Source of the DNA: Paracoccaceae bacterium
Lineage (GTDB): Bacteria; Pseudomonadota; Alphaproteobacteria; Rhodobacterales; Rhodobacteraceae
Assembly: GCA_013214575.1 (NCBI GenBank)
Contig: JABSSD010000005.1
Span: 1 to 64,000, forward strand
Reading direction: 5' to 3'
Length of the DNA: 64,000 bases
Notes under the pieces: generated by a model
Told to the model about the DNA's origin: nothing
The model's input: the letters and a program-made list of their open reading frames with translations, nothing else
Database searches by the model: none
Program-made: the position numbers and the translations under genes
In this document: positions 37,218 to 44,775 of the stretch, one piece after another
Position numbering within the stretch: the stretch's first letter is position 1
Layout: every line of letters starts with the position of its first letter

Positions 37218-38332
37218 GCAAGCGCCGCGTCTTTGACATCAATTTTCCCTCGGAGCCGCCCGCACCCAAGGCGGCAGCTGTCCCCGCGGGGACAGACCTG
37301 TCCCCGGTCGCCGAGCCCCGGCGCGGTCCCATGGCCACGGCGATTTCAGAAAACGCCGATGCGCTGCGGGTACGGGCGGACGCCGAGCAGAAAATTCGCG
37401 CTGAGAATGACCGGTTGGCGCATGAATTTGTGCGGCTGAAAAAGCTGGGCCTGATGGTGGATCGCATTCCGCTGGAGCAGATTGAAACCACAAAACTGAC
37501 TCGCGACCGCAGTTTAACCCGGGATGTGGATCTGGACGAGCTGATCACTTCGATCCGCAGTCTTGGCCTGTCCAACCCCATTCGGGTTGAACAGGGTGGC
37601 GATGGCTATCAATTGGTTCAGGGCTTTCGTCGGCTGATGGCCTACCGGGCGCTTTTTGAAGAAACCGGCGACGCGCTCTATGCGACAATCCCGGCCGGGC
37701 TGGTGGCGCAGGGGGAAACGCTGCAGGGCCTGTACCGCCGCATGGTGGATGAAAATCTGGTGCGCCGGGATATCTCCTTTGCGGAAATGGCCCAGCTGGC
37801 GCTGTCTTATATGCAGGACGACGCCACCGAGGTCACCACATTGGAGCAGGCCATCAGCACGCTGTATGCCTCAACCGGACGCCAGAAGCGCAATTACGTG
37901 CGCCATTTTGCCGAATTACTGGAATGGCTCGGGGAGGATTTGCAGTTTGCTGAAATGATCCCCCGCGCGCTGGGGCTGGATCTGAAAAAACGTCTGGGGG
38001 ATGATCGCGATCAGCAGGCGGCGCTTCGGCGGGCACTGCAAGAGGAGCAGGTGCAAACGGCGGAGCAGGAACTGGCCATTCTGCGCGCTGCTTTGGATCG
38101 GCCTGTGCCCCGTGCGGCCAGATCTCCGGTCAGATCTGCAGCCCGGGTGGACAGTGCCAAAACCACCCTGCGCTGCACTGTCCCCGCGGGGACAGTGCGC
38201 TGTCTGGCGCGCAACGGACGCATTGAGATGGCGATGGAGAAAGACTTCTCGACCATTGACCAGCGACGTCTTGAAAGCGCAATTGCAGCCTTTTTTGAGG
38301 CCCTCGACACTGCGCCAGAGGATGACGCCTAG
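37214..38332 (+). CDS. parB: ParB-type centromere-binding protein
   Basis: 372 residues. The ParB/Srx-like domain at about 85-190 has IETTKLTRDRSLTRDVDLDE, SIRSLGLSNPIRVE and YQLVQGFRRLMAY. A helical DNA-binding domain follows (NLVRRDISFAEMAQLALSYM). It binds centromere sites and stimulates ParA. The gene itself carries two perfect copies of the TGTCCCCGCGGGGACA palindrome, both translated as VPAGT. The ATGA overlap with parA indicates coupled synthesis. Confidence 0.93.
   Translation: MSKRRVFDINFPSEPPAPKAAAVPAGTDLSPVAEPRRGPMATAISENADALRVRADAEQKIRAENDRLAHEFVRLKKLGLMVDRIPLEQIETTKLTRDRSLTRDVDLDELITSIRSLGLSNPIRVEQGGDGYQLVQGFRRLMAYRALFEETGDALYATIPAGLVAQGETLQGLYRRMVDENLVRRDISFAEMAQLALSYMQDDATEVTTLEQAISTLYASTGRQKRNYVRHFAELLEWLGEDLQFAEMIPRALGLDLKKRLGDDRDQQAALRRALQEEQVQTAEQELAILRAALDRPVPRAARSPVRSAARVDSAKTTLRCTVPAGTVRCLARNGRIEMAMEKDFSTIDQRRLESAIAAFFEALDTAPEDDA
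37278..37295. promoter_or_regulatory. parS-like palindrome, copy 3 inside parB
   Basis: CTGTCCCCGCGGGGACAG is a perfect 18-bp palindrome near the 5' end of parB, followed two bases later by a half site CTGTCCCCGG (37298-37307). It lies in the poorly conserved N-terminal linker, where a DNA-level function can be fitted without harming the protein. Confidence 0.65.
38175..38198. promoter_or_regulatory. parS-like palindrome, copy 4 inside parB
   Basis: A perfect 24-bp palindrome centred on TGTCCCCGCGGGGACA and extended by four bases on each side (GCAC / GTGC). It lies in the 3' part of parB, in a low-complexity region of the protein. It is the longest of the four copies. Confidence 0.65.
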
Positions 38333-38358
38333 GCAATTTTGTCAGCGGATATTGCAAA

Positions 38359-38384
38359 TCGGGTAACCCATGCGGGTTACCCGA
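38359..38384. terminator. Hairpin between convergent parB and the OmpA-like gene
   Basis: TCGGGTAACCC and GGGTTACCCGA form a perfect 11-bp stem with the tetraloop ATGC. It sits between convergent genes. There is no T-run, but the stem is very stable. Confidence 0.65.
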
Positions 38385-38412
38385 CCGGCTGTCGCCACTA
38401 GGGCAGGGGGGC

Positions 38413-39450
38413 TTAGTTAACCACCGAAAATTCGATGCGGCGGTTCTTGGCCCGGTTCTGCGCGGTGTTATTGGGCACCAGGGGCTTTGTTTCGCCATAT
38501 CCGGCGACGTTCATGCGGGCCTGGGCAATTCCTTTGGCCTGCAAGTAATCCGAGACCGCGGTGGCGCGCTGCTGGCTCAATCCCAGATTCCACGATGCCT
38601 TGCCCTGACTATCGGTATGACCGCCAATTTCAATGACCAGATCCGGGCAGCGGCTGACGATGTCATAGAGCGTGTCCAACAGGGCTGTTGAGCTGGGCTC
38701 AAGCCGGGCCGCAGACGGGGCAAAATTGATGCTGCCCGTGCGGGACAGGATCTCAAAGCGACCAATACAGGCGGTGCGGTCAAAATTCCCTTCGGTCTCC
38801 ATTGCCGTCGAGGCGGTCACAACAGGCGCTGCTGCAGACGGCGCAGATCCGGGGGCGGTGCGGTCAAAGGTCAGATTGAGGCTGACAATGGCCAGCGGCG
38901 TGATTGTCACCCCCGCCGCCTCTTCCAGTTTCGCCCGTCCGGGTTCCAATGCAAAATCCTTCATCAGAATGGGGATCGGCTTGACAGTGGCGACGTTGAT
39001 CCGGTCATTGGACAGCAGAGACACGATGACAGGTGCCGACAAGTCAGCCTTAACCCCATGTAATGACAGTGAAAATGGCAGTGTCACCTCTTTTCGGCGC
39101 AGGTCTGACAGATCGCCCAGGATTGCGGCGTCCAAATGTGTGGTGATGATGGCCTGCGGGTGCAGAAATGTTTCAAAAAACAAAAAGCGCATCCGGACGT
39201 TGCGCAGATCGACCTTGGTATCAACCGAATCCAGCGCGATGGTCAGCACCGCGGTGCCGTCTTCGCTGATCTGGCCGTTGACGGTGGCAAAGCTGTTTGT
39301 CTCGGCGATATGGCCCTTTTTGATCGACATATAGGTGATGTTCGACGCCGCCTGATCCAATTGCCAGCCGTTTTCAAAAGGGCTCTGTGCCAGCAGGAAC
39401 CCTGGCCAAAAGATGAGCAACAACGCAGAAAGGGATGGAAATAGCCGCAT
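38413..39450 (-). CDS. Secreted YceI-domain plus OmpA-C protein
   Basis: 345 residues with a signal peptide (LLLIFWPGFLLAQ). Residues about 28-195 form a YceI-like lipocalin domain (WQLDQAASNITYMSIKKGHI, FATVNGQISEDGTAVLTIAL). Residues about 235-345 form an OmpA-type peptidoglycan-binding domain (INFAPSAARLEPSSTALLDT, IEIGGHTDSQGKASWNLGLS, GYGETKPLVPNN). It probably tethers an isoprenoid- or amphiphile-binding module to the cell wall. The position at the edge of the T6SS island is suggestive, as OmpA-like anchors occur in such clusters, but a direct link is not shown. Confidence 0.88.
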   Translation of the reverse strand: MRLFPSLSALLLIFWPGFLLAQSPFENGWQLDQAASNITYMSIKKGHIAETNSFATVNGQISEDGTAVLTIALDSVDTKVDLRNVRMRFLFFETFLHPQAIITTHLDAAILGDLSDLRRKEVTLPFSLSLHGVKADLSAPVIVSLLSNDRINVATVKPIPILMKDFALEPGRAKLEEAAGVTITPLAIVSLNLTFDRTAPGSAPSAAAPVVTASTAMETEGNFDRTACIGRFEILSRTGSINFAPSAARLEPSSTALLDTLYDIVSRCPDLVIEIGGHTDSQGKASWNLGLSQQRATAVSDYLQAKGIAQARMNVAGYGETKPLVPNNTAQNRAKNRRIEFSVVN

Positions 39451-39633
39451 GACGAGACCTCTTTTTACAAATTATAAATCCAACCTCGACGAAAAAAGTC
39501 AAAGCACAAACTTAGCGGGATATCTGTATACTAACAGGAAACTTGCGCCCCAAGGCAAGGAGCGCGATAGTTTGCCAAATAATTTCCGGCAGCTTTTTGT
39601 GCTGCCATGGTCAATTTGCTTGGAGTTTTGTCT

Positions 39634-41112
39634 GTGAAAAAAGTCTGGTGGATCTTTCGACTGCTGATCCTGTGTGCGGCTGTTCCCTTTGGCTGGGGCA
39701 GTCGCGCCAGTGCCGAAGAACGGCTGGCGCTGATCTTTGGCAATTCCTCTTATGGCTCGGTGGCGCCGCTGGACAATCCGGTGAACGATGCTGAACTGAT
39801 GGCTCAGGCTTTGACGCAGGCGGGTTTTAAGGTGAGCTTGCTGAGCAACGCCAGCCAGATTGATATGAAGCGGGCGATTGCCCAGTTTGGCCGCGATCTG
39901 CGCAAGGCTGGCAGTGATGCCACCGGGCTGTTCTATTACGCCGGCCACGGGGTGCAAAGCTTTGGCAATAACTACCTGCTGCCGGTGGATGTGACGCTGT
40001 CGGATGCGGCGGATCTGGATCTGGTCGCGGTTGAGGCGCAGTCGGTTTTGCGGCAGATGGCCTCGGCGCGCAATCGCACCAATATCGTGATCCTTGACGC
40101 CTGTCGCAACAATCCGTTCAGCGAGATATCCGAACTGAACGACAATGGCCTGGCTGAGATGAAGGCGCCCACCGGCACCTTTCTAGCCTATGCCACCGCG
40201 CCCGGCAGTGTGGCGCTGGACGGGCAGGACCAAAACAGCCCCTTTACCAAGGCGGTGGTCGAGCAGATTTTGGTGCCCGGTCAGCCCATTGAACAATTGT
40301 TCAAACAGGTCCGCCGGACGGTGCTGAAGCAAAGCAATGGATTGCAGACCCCCTGGGATGCCTCCTCTCTGGTCAGCGATTTCCGGTTTGTCGAAAAACC
40401 GCAAGTGCCCACCCCGGCCCAGGCCGGCGAGCTGCAGGTCTGGCAATCGGTGCAGGCGACCCGCGATCCGGTGCAACTGACCCTGTTCCTGCGCGGATAT
40501 CCGGACGGCGAATATGCCCACGCAGCCCGTCTTTTGCTGTCCGAGCTCATCGCTGCAGAGCTGGCGCCGCCAGTCCAAGATGCCGCTCTGCCGCCAAGTG
40601 ACCGGGAAAACCTGCTGTTCCAGACCGCTCAGAGCGATGGTAGCCTGGCGGGTTATGAGGCCTATCTGCAAGCCTACCCTGACGGAACCTACGCGGAAAT
40701 GGCCCGATCCGAGGTGATCGCACTGGCCAAGGGCGCCGCAGAGGATCCACTGGCAGGTCCAGATGAGAGGACCGTGGCGGTGGCCTCGCCCGCGCCGGCA
40801 GCCGCGCAACCCGAGGCGGGGCCGGTTACCTTTGCCAGTCCGCTGGTTTCGGATCTGGATCCCGTCTCGGGTAAATCTCTGGCCGAGCTGATCACCGGCT
40901 CACCCGAATTTCCGCCAATCGAAGGCCTGCCCGAGTCCTACTGGAAAGATCAGGCATGCTCAAATTGTCACCAGTGGACCCGCGAACGGTTGTGTGTGCA
41001 GGCAAATGCCTATCTCAGCCTGACCATGCAGCGGTCGCTGTCCAAACAGCACCCCTTTGGTGGCGTCATGAAACGCGCCCTGAAAAGCTGGGCCTCGGGT
41101 GACTGCCAATAG
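39634..41112 (+). CDS. Secreted caspase-like (peptidase C14) protein with C-terminal CxxCH
   Basis: 492 residues from the GTG at 39634, which has GGAG eight bases upstream; an ATG at 39607 would lengthen the N-terminus. The signal peptide ends SRASA. The caspase fold has ALIFGNSSYGSVAPLDNPVN, the catalytic His in GLFYYAGHGVQSFGNNYLLP (His105) and the Cys in IVILDACRNNPF (Cys157). A Pro/Ala-rich region follows, with two SEL1/TPR-like 'YPDGxYAxxA' segments, and a C-terminal block QACSNCHQWTRERLC. CSNCH has the form of a haem-c attachment site, though it may be a metal or disulfide motif. It borders the leftward ExbBD operon. Confidence 0.85.
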   Translation: MKKVWWIFRLLILCAAVPFGWGSRASAEERLALIFGNSSYGSVAPLDNPVNDAELMAQALTQAGFKVSLLSNASQIDMKRAIAQFGRDLRKAGSDATGLFYYAGHGVQSFGNNYLLPVDVTLSDAADLDLVAVEAQSVLRQMASARNRTNIVILDACRNNPFSEISELNDNGLAEMKAPTGTFLAYATAPGSVALDGQDQNSPFTKAVVEQILVPGQPIEQLFKQVRRTVLKQSNGLQTPWDASSLVSDFRFVEKPQVPTPAQAGELQVWQSVQATRDPVQLTLFLRGYPDGEYAHAARLLLSELIAAELAPPVQDAALPPSDRENLLFQTAQSDGSLAGYEAYLQAYPDGTYAEMARSEVIALAKGAAEDPLAGPDERTVAVASPAPAAAQPEAGPVTFASPLVSDLDPVSGKSLAELITGSPEFPPIEGLPESYWKDQACSNCHQWTRERLCVQANAYLSLTMQRSLSKQHPFGGVMKRALKSWASGDCQ

Positions 41113-41185
41113 GACGAGCCTGTCGGCCTAAGACAATCAAATACTCCCGCCCGTCGTTGGCCTTCTGACGAAGGCGCGCCTTCCG

Positions 41186-41223
41186 TTGGGCGTGGCACCG
41201 CGCAAGCGCGGAGCCACGCCCAA
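41186..41223. terminator. Very strong hairpin between convergent genes
   Basis: TTGGGCGTGGC pairs with GCCACGCCCAA, and inside it CCGCGC pairs with GCGCGG around an AA loop, with a single A-A mismatch between the two stems. It is preceded by the palindrome GAAGGCGCGCCTTC (41170-41183). It separates the caspase-like gene from the end of the ExbBD operon. Confidence 0.75.
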
Positions 41224-41311
41224 GGCCGCCAAGGTGGGTCAACGCAGTTGGGACATCTGCGGGCACGGGAGAGGTTTGAGCAGGGTTTGAATGAGCCGGG
41301 CAGCCATGCCG

Positions 41312-42874
41312 CTACTGCGCAGCTGTGGTGACAAAGAAATACACCCATTCGCCTTTGAAGCCGGGGTAGGTGGCGCGCGCTTCGGTGACGCGCTGGGACA
41401 GCCAGCTCAGATAGTCGGCGGCCTCTTCACTGAGCGGGCGCACCCCCGGATACAGCGGATGTGAGGCGGCAAAGGCCACTGCGATTTCCTGACCATAGGG
41501 CGGGCCGACGGTGATCTGCAGGCCAATGTCCGCCGCCGTTTTGGCGCCCACCCGCAGACGGCTTTGCGCCGGGGTCAGGCTCAGCGGCACCGAGGCATTG
41601 GGGGTCAGGTGCAGCACCGCGCCACCTGCATCGAAATAATCGACATAGACATAGGCGTCATAGTCCGGCGCGGTCAGATCAAAGAACATTCTGTCGCCGC
41701 CGGCATATTCCAGCACCCGTGCGTGGGTGTCGGTGCCGATCAGCAGCGGATTGGTGATCTGGTCGGTGCTTTGCGGCAGCCCGACATTTGAAATGCCCGC
41801 CAGCGCGCCACATTGCGGCCGGGGCAGGAGTTTCATCTGGTCCGAGACGTGGATATCGGCGCCCATTTGCGCCTGCAGGGCCGCCAGCACCGGCGCGCGC
41901 AATCCGGGTTCCGGCAGATGGCCGCGCAGGGCCAGCGAGGCGGTCTCGGGGTCAAACAGCACCTGCAATCGCGAACAGGGCACTGCGGCCAGAATACCGG
42001 CGACACCATCGCGCAGTGTCTCCTCTGTGGTGGCGATGTCGCCGGGCCTCATGAAGCTTTGGAAGGCAGCCAGCGAGACCGGATCAGCCTGATCCGCGCC
42101 AGCGCCGGAAAAGGCCAGCGCCGCCTTGATATGGGGCACTTCGGGGGCTGACAGGGCGGCTTTGACCGGGGCAAGCGGGTGCTCGGCCAAAGCTGTTGGT
42201 TCGGGCTCTTGCTGCGAGCTGGGTTTGCTGTCCGGTTGGGTCAGCGCCAGCGGCTGGGCATCAGAGGGCAGTTGCAGCGTTGGCGTGCTGGCGACAGCTG
42301 CGGGTCCCACGGGCCGGGCAACAGGGGTCAGAGTGGCCGCAGTGCTGGGCTGCACCGAGGCTGCGGCCAGCATTACCGGGGCAGGGGGTGTCGCCTCGGT
42401 TGTCTGTGACACCACCAGCGCCGCCGGTTTGGCTGCAACCGGGACTGGCGCAGTTGCTGCAGCTAACTGAGGCGATGGGATAGGCAGCGGTGGCATCACA
42501 TTGACGCGTGTTTCCAACGTCTTGGCCTGTGGTGGAGGGTCTTGTTTTGCGGTCAGTGCGATGCTGTCCGGTACGGTCTGGACCAGCTGCGATCCCTTTG
42601 GTGCGATGCTCTGGGCTGTTGACTGCGGCACTGCCCCTGCGGTAAGCTCTTCGCCGCGTGCCTCGCTTTGCGCCGCCGGATCGGATTTGGCGACCTGCGG
42701 CACCGCCTGGCTGTGGGGGACGCGATAAGACTGCATCTGCAGCTCACTTTGAGGGCTGGGCTGCTGCTCTAGCGGGTCGGGCTGCAGTGACCACAGCAAT
42801 ACGGCGGCAAAACCAAAGTGCGCCAAAACCGAGCCAAACAGGCCAGCAAACCATATGGTCGGCTGTCGTGTCAT
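41312..42874 (-). CDS. TonB-like anchored protein with C-terminal DUF4384-type domain
   Basis: 520 residues. One membrane helix at about 10-30 (LFGSVLAHFGFAAVLLWSL) is in the position of a TonB or TolA anchor. A Pro/Ala/Gln-rich periplasmic stretch runs to about 255. A domain with two cysteines (VPCSRLQ, RPQCGAL) follows at about 265-360. The C-terminal region (RMFFDLTAPDYDAYVYVDYF, LHLTPNASVPLSL, QEIAVAFAASHPLYPG) resembles DUF4384, a domain met in caspase-like and T6SS-associated proteins. It is translationally coupled (ATGA) to two ExbD genes, so it is probably the energised partner of the ExbB-ExbD motor. It does not carry a classical TonB C-terminal domain. Confidence 0.75.
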   Translation of the reverse strand: MTRQPTIWFAGLFGSVLAHFGFAAVLLWSLQPDPLEQQPSPQSELQMQSYRVPHSQAVPQVAKSDPAAQSEARGEELTAGAVPQSTAQSIAPKGSQLVQTVPDSIALTAKQDPPPQAKTLETRVNVMPPLPIPSPQLAAATAPVPVAAKPAALVVSQTTEATPPAPVMLAAASVQPSTAATLTPVARPVGPAAVASTPTLQLPSDAQPLALTQPDSKPSSQQEPEPTALAEHPLAPVKAALSAPEVPHIKAALAFSGAGADQADPVSLAAFQSFMRPGDIATTEETLRDGVAGILAAVPCSRLQVLFDPETASLALRGHLPEPGLRAPVLAALQAQMGADIHVSDQMKLLPRPQCGALAGISNVGLPQSTDQITNPLLIGTDTHARVLEYAGGDRMFFDLTAPDYDAYVYVDYFDAGGAVLHLTPNASVPLSLTPAQSRLRVGAKTAADIGLQITVGPPYGQEIAVAFAASHPLYPGVRPLSEEAADYLSWLSQRVTEARATYPGFKGEWVYFFVTTAAQ

Positions 42875-43278
42875 TGGTCGCGCTCGGGGGTGACCACCAG
42901 AACCACATCGCGTATTCCCAGTGTCTCGGCGCGGGTGACGTAGGGCAGAACATGGCGCAACTCGGCGGCGCGATGGGCGTTGATGCGCAGCCGCAGCTCC
43001 GGCTGCCGCTCCAACTGCGCAATCAATGCCGCATCCAGATCCTGCTTGCTGATCTCGTCGCCATCCAGCGCCAAGGCGCCATCGGCGGCAATTGCCAGAG
43101 TGATGCCGCCGGCAGGCATATCCCGCCCGGTCTGGGCGATCGGCGGGCGAACCTCAAACGGCGCGGTGGCATCCATGCGGCCGATCAGCATGAAGAACAC
43201 CAGCAGGAAAAACACCACGTCGATCAGCGCCACGATGGTTTCCGACTGGGCGGCGCGCTTGGGGCGGGTCAGCTTCAT
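42871..43278 (-). CDS. ExbD/TolR-family protein, second copy
   Basis: 135 residues. Short cytoplasmic start, one membrane helix (ETIVALIDVVFFLLVFFMLI) containing the ion-pathway Asp of the family (D in LIDVVFFLLVFF), and a periplasmic ExbD domain (DGALALDGDEISKQDLDAAL). With the other ExbD-type protein and ExbB it should form a proton-driven motor. The stop/start overlaps on both sides are four bases. Confidence 0.9.
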   Translation of the reverse strand: MKLTRPKRAAQSETIVALIDVVFFLLVFFMLIGRMDATAPFEVRPPIAQTGRDMPAGGITLAIAADGALALDGDEISKQDLDAALIAQLERQPELRLRINAHRAAELRHVLPYVTRAETLGIRDVVLVVTPERDQ

Positions 43279-43688
43279 CGGCGGGGCTCCAGTCGCAGCA
43301 CCCGCAGGCGTTGCACCCCGGCCATTGCGGCGGCATCCATCACTGAAATCAGCGCCTGGGTTGGCGCCGCGCCAGAGGGCAGGATCAGCACCTGCATCAG
43401 CGGCTCCTCGGCCAGTTCCTGCACCAGCCGTTGACCAAGGGCGGTGGCATCAAGCGCAGTGCCCTGCAGCACCATCGCCCCATCCGCGCCAATGCGGATC
43501 ATCACGCTGCCTTCGGGAGCGACCGAGGCTTGCGCCGCGCCAGCCTCGGAGGGGCGCAGGGCGGGGATCATGTCGAGGTTCAGATAGGTCGAGGTGACCA
43601 TGAAAAACACCAACAGGATCAACATCACGTCGACCATCGGAACCAGCGAGATCAGGGCCCCGGCAGGGGCGGGACGCTTGAGGTTCAT
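43275..43688 (-). CDS. ExbD/TolR-family protein, first copy
   Basis: 137 residues. The helix SLVPMVDVMLILLVFFMVTS has the conserved Asp of ExbD/TolR, and the periplasmic part has DGAMVLQGTALDATALGQRL. Two different ExbD-type subunits with one ExbB is the layout seen in some gliding, Tol-like and uptake motors, where they may form a heterodimer. It starts 13 bases after the ExbB stop and overlaps the second copy by four bases. Confidence 0.9.
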   Translation of the reverse strand: MNLKRPAPAGALISLVPMVDVMLILLVFFMVTSTYLNLDMIPALRPSEAGAAQASVAPEGSVMIRIGADGAMVLQGTALDATALGQRLVQELAEEPLMQVLILPSGAAPTQALISVMDAAAMAGVQRLRVLRLEPRR

Positions 43689-43700
43689 GGGCGACCTCCG

Positions 43701-44318
43701 CTAACGGGTCTCATGGATCAGCAGTAACCGGCCAACGGCGCTTTCGATAAGCTGCGCGGCGCCATCGATACGGGCGGCAAACAAGCCGGCGGAGATGGCG
43801 GCTGGAATGGCCACCAGCAACCCGGCAGCGGTGGTCAGCAGCGCCTGCCAGATGCCCCCCGCCAGCACCGAGGCATTGGCTGCTCCCGCCGCCAGTTCCA
43901 GCTCCTGAAACGACTGGATCATGCCCAGCACAGTGCCCAGCAACCCCAGCAGGGGCGACACCATGGCGATCAGCTCCAGCAGCCGGATCAGGCTGTTCAT
44001 CTGCATCACTTCTGCATTGCCGCGGCGCATCAGCTCGCCTTCGAGGCGCGGGCCGCTCAGACCTTCGCTCAGGGCCTGCATGGCATAGCGCATCACCCGA
44101 TCTGCCGGAGATCTCCCGTCGGACATCGCCGACATGGCTTTTTCGGGATCGCCTTTCTGCCAGAACTCCAAGGCCTGGCCCCGGCTGTCTTCACCGGACC
44201 GCACCCGCCACAACTGCGCCAGTTTGACCCCGATCAGGGACAGTGAACAGACTGACATCACCGCCAGCAACATGATCACCGGGCCGCCGGTGGTCAGCAT
44301 TTCAAAAATCGCAGCCAT
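43701..44318 (-). CDS. ExbB/TolQ-family motor protein
   Basis: 205 residues with three membrane helices: about 12-33 (GGPVIMLLAVMSVCSLSLIG), about 115-140 and about 150-180. The MotA/TolQ/ExbB core is GLLGTVLGMIQSFQELELAA and GGIWQALLTTAAGLLVAIPA. It forms the stator with the ExbD-like proteins. It starts just after the stop of the small secreted protein gene, as part of a six-gene leftward operon. Confidence 0.93.
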   Translation of the reverse strand: MAAIFEMLTTGGPVIMLLAVMSVCSLSLIGVKLAQLWRVRSGEDSRGQALEFWQKGDPEKAMSAMSDGRSPADRVMRYAMQALSEGLSGPRLEGELMRRGNAEVMQMNSLIRLLELIAMVSPLLGLLGTVLGMIQSFQELELAAGAANASVLAGGIWQALLTTAAGLLVAIPAAISAGLFAARIDGAAQLIESAVGRLLLIHETR

Positions 44319-44320
44319 CG

Positions 44321-44752
44321 CTATTTCACCAGCTGCGCAGAGGTTTTTGAGCCCAGCTCAAGGATGGGAAAACAATCCATCTGATCCTCGTTCTGCGGTT
44401 GGCATGAGGTCACATCATGCAGTAGAATTTCCGAGATATTGGCGCAGGCAATCTGCGGTATCTCGAATAATTTCAAGGTTGTACGCTGTACCGGCAGCGG
44501 CGCGGCGTCAATCGACAGCAACCGGTCGATCACCCCCTGTCCGTCCAGAATGGCCAGCGACATTTCAAAGCCGGCAAAGCTTTTCCCGGTTTGGTTTCGA
44601 AACAGAAAGAACGCCCGGCAACCGCCGCCTTCGATCTCTTCTACCTTGTTCAACTCGACCTTTAGCTGGCCCGTAATCTGGCCGGTTTCGGCATGGCCGG
44701 TCACCGGCAGCGCGGCCAGCAAGCCTGCTGCAACCATGGATTTCAAATTCAT
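44321..44752 (-). CDS. Hypothetical secreted protein of the ExbBD operon
   Basis: 143 residues with a signal peptide (MNLKSMVAAGLLAALPVTGHA). The mature part has four cysteines (GGCRAFF, IACANIS, TSCQPQ, DCFP) and alternating beta-type segments (AFFLFRNQTGKSFAGFEMSL), suggesting a small disulfide-bonded beta-sandwich. The family is not recognised with certainty. It stops two bases before the exbB start and follows the coiled-coil gene by 23 bases, so it is part of the same operon and probably a periplasmic partner of the motor. Confidence 0.75.
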   Translation of the reverse strand: MNLKSMVAAGLLAALPVTGHAETGQITGQLKVELNKVEEIEGGGCRAFFLFRNQTGKSFAGFEMSLAILDGQGVIDRLLSIDAAPLPVQRTTLKLFEIPQIACANISEILLHDVTSCQPQNEDQMDCFPILELGSKTSAQLVK

Positions 44753-44775
44753 CTGCGTCTCCGTTATTGTCTTGC

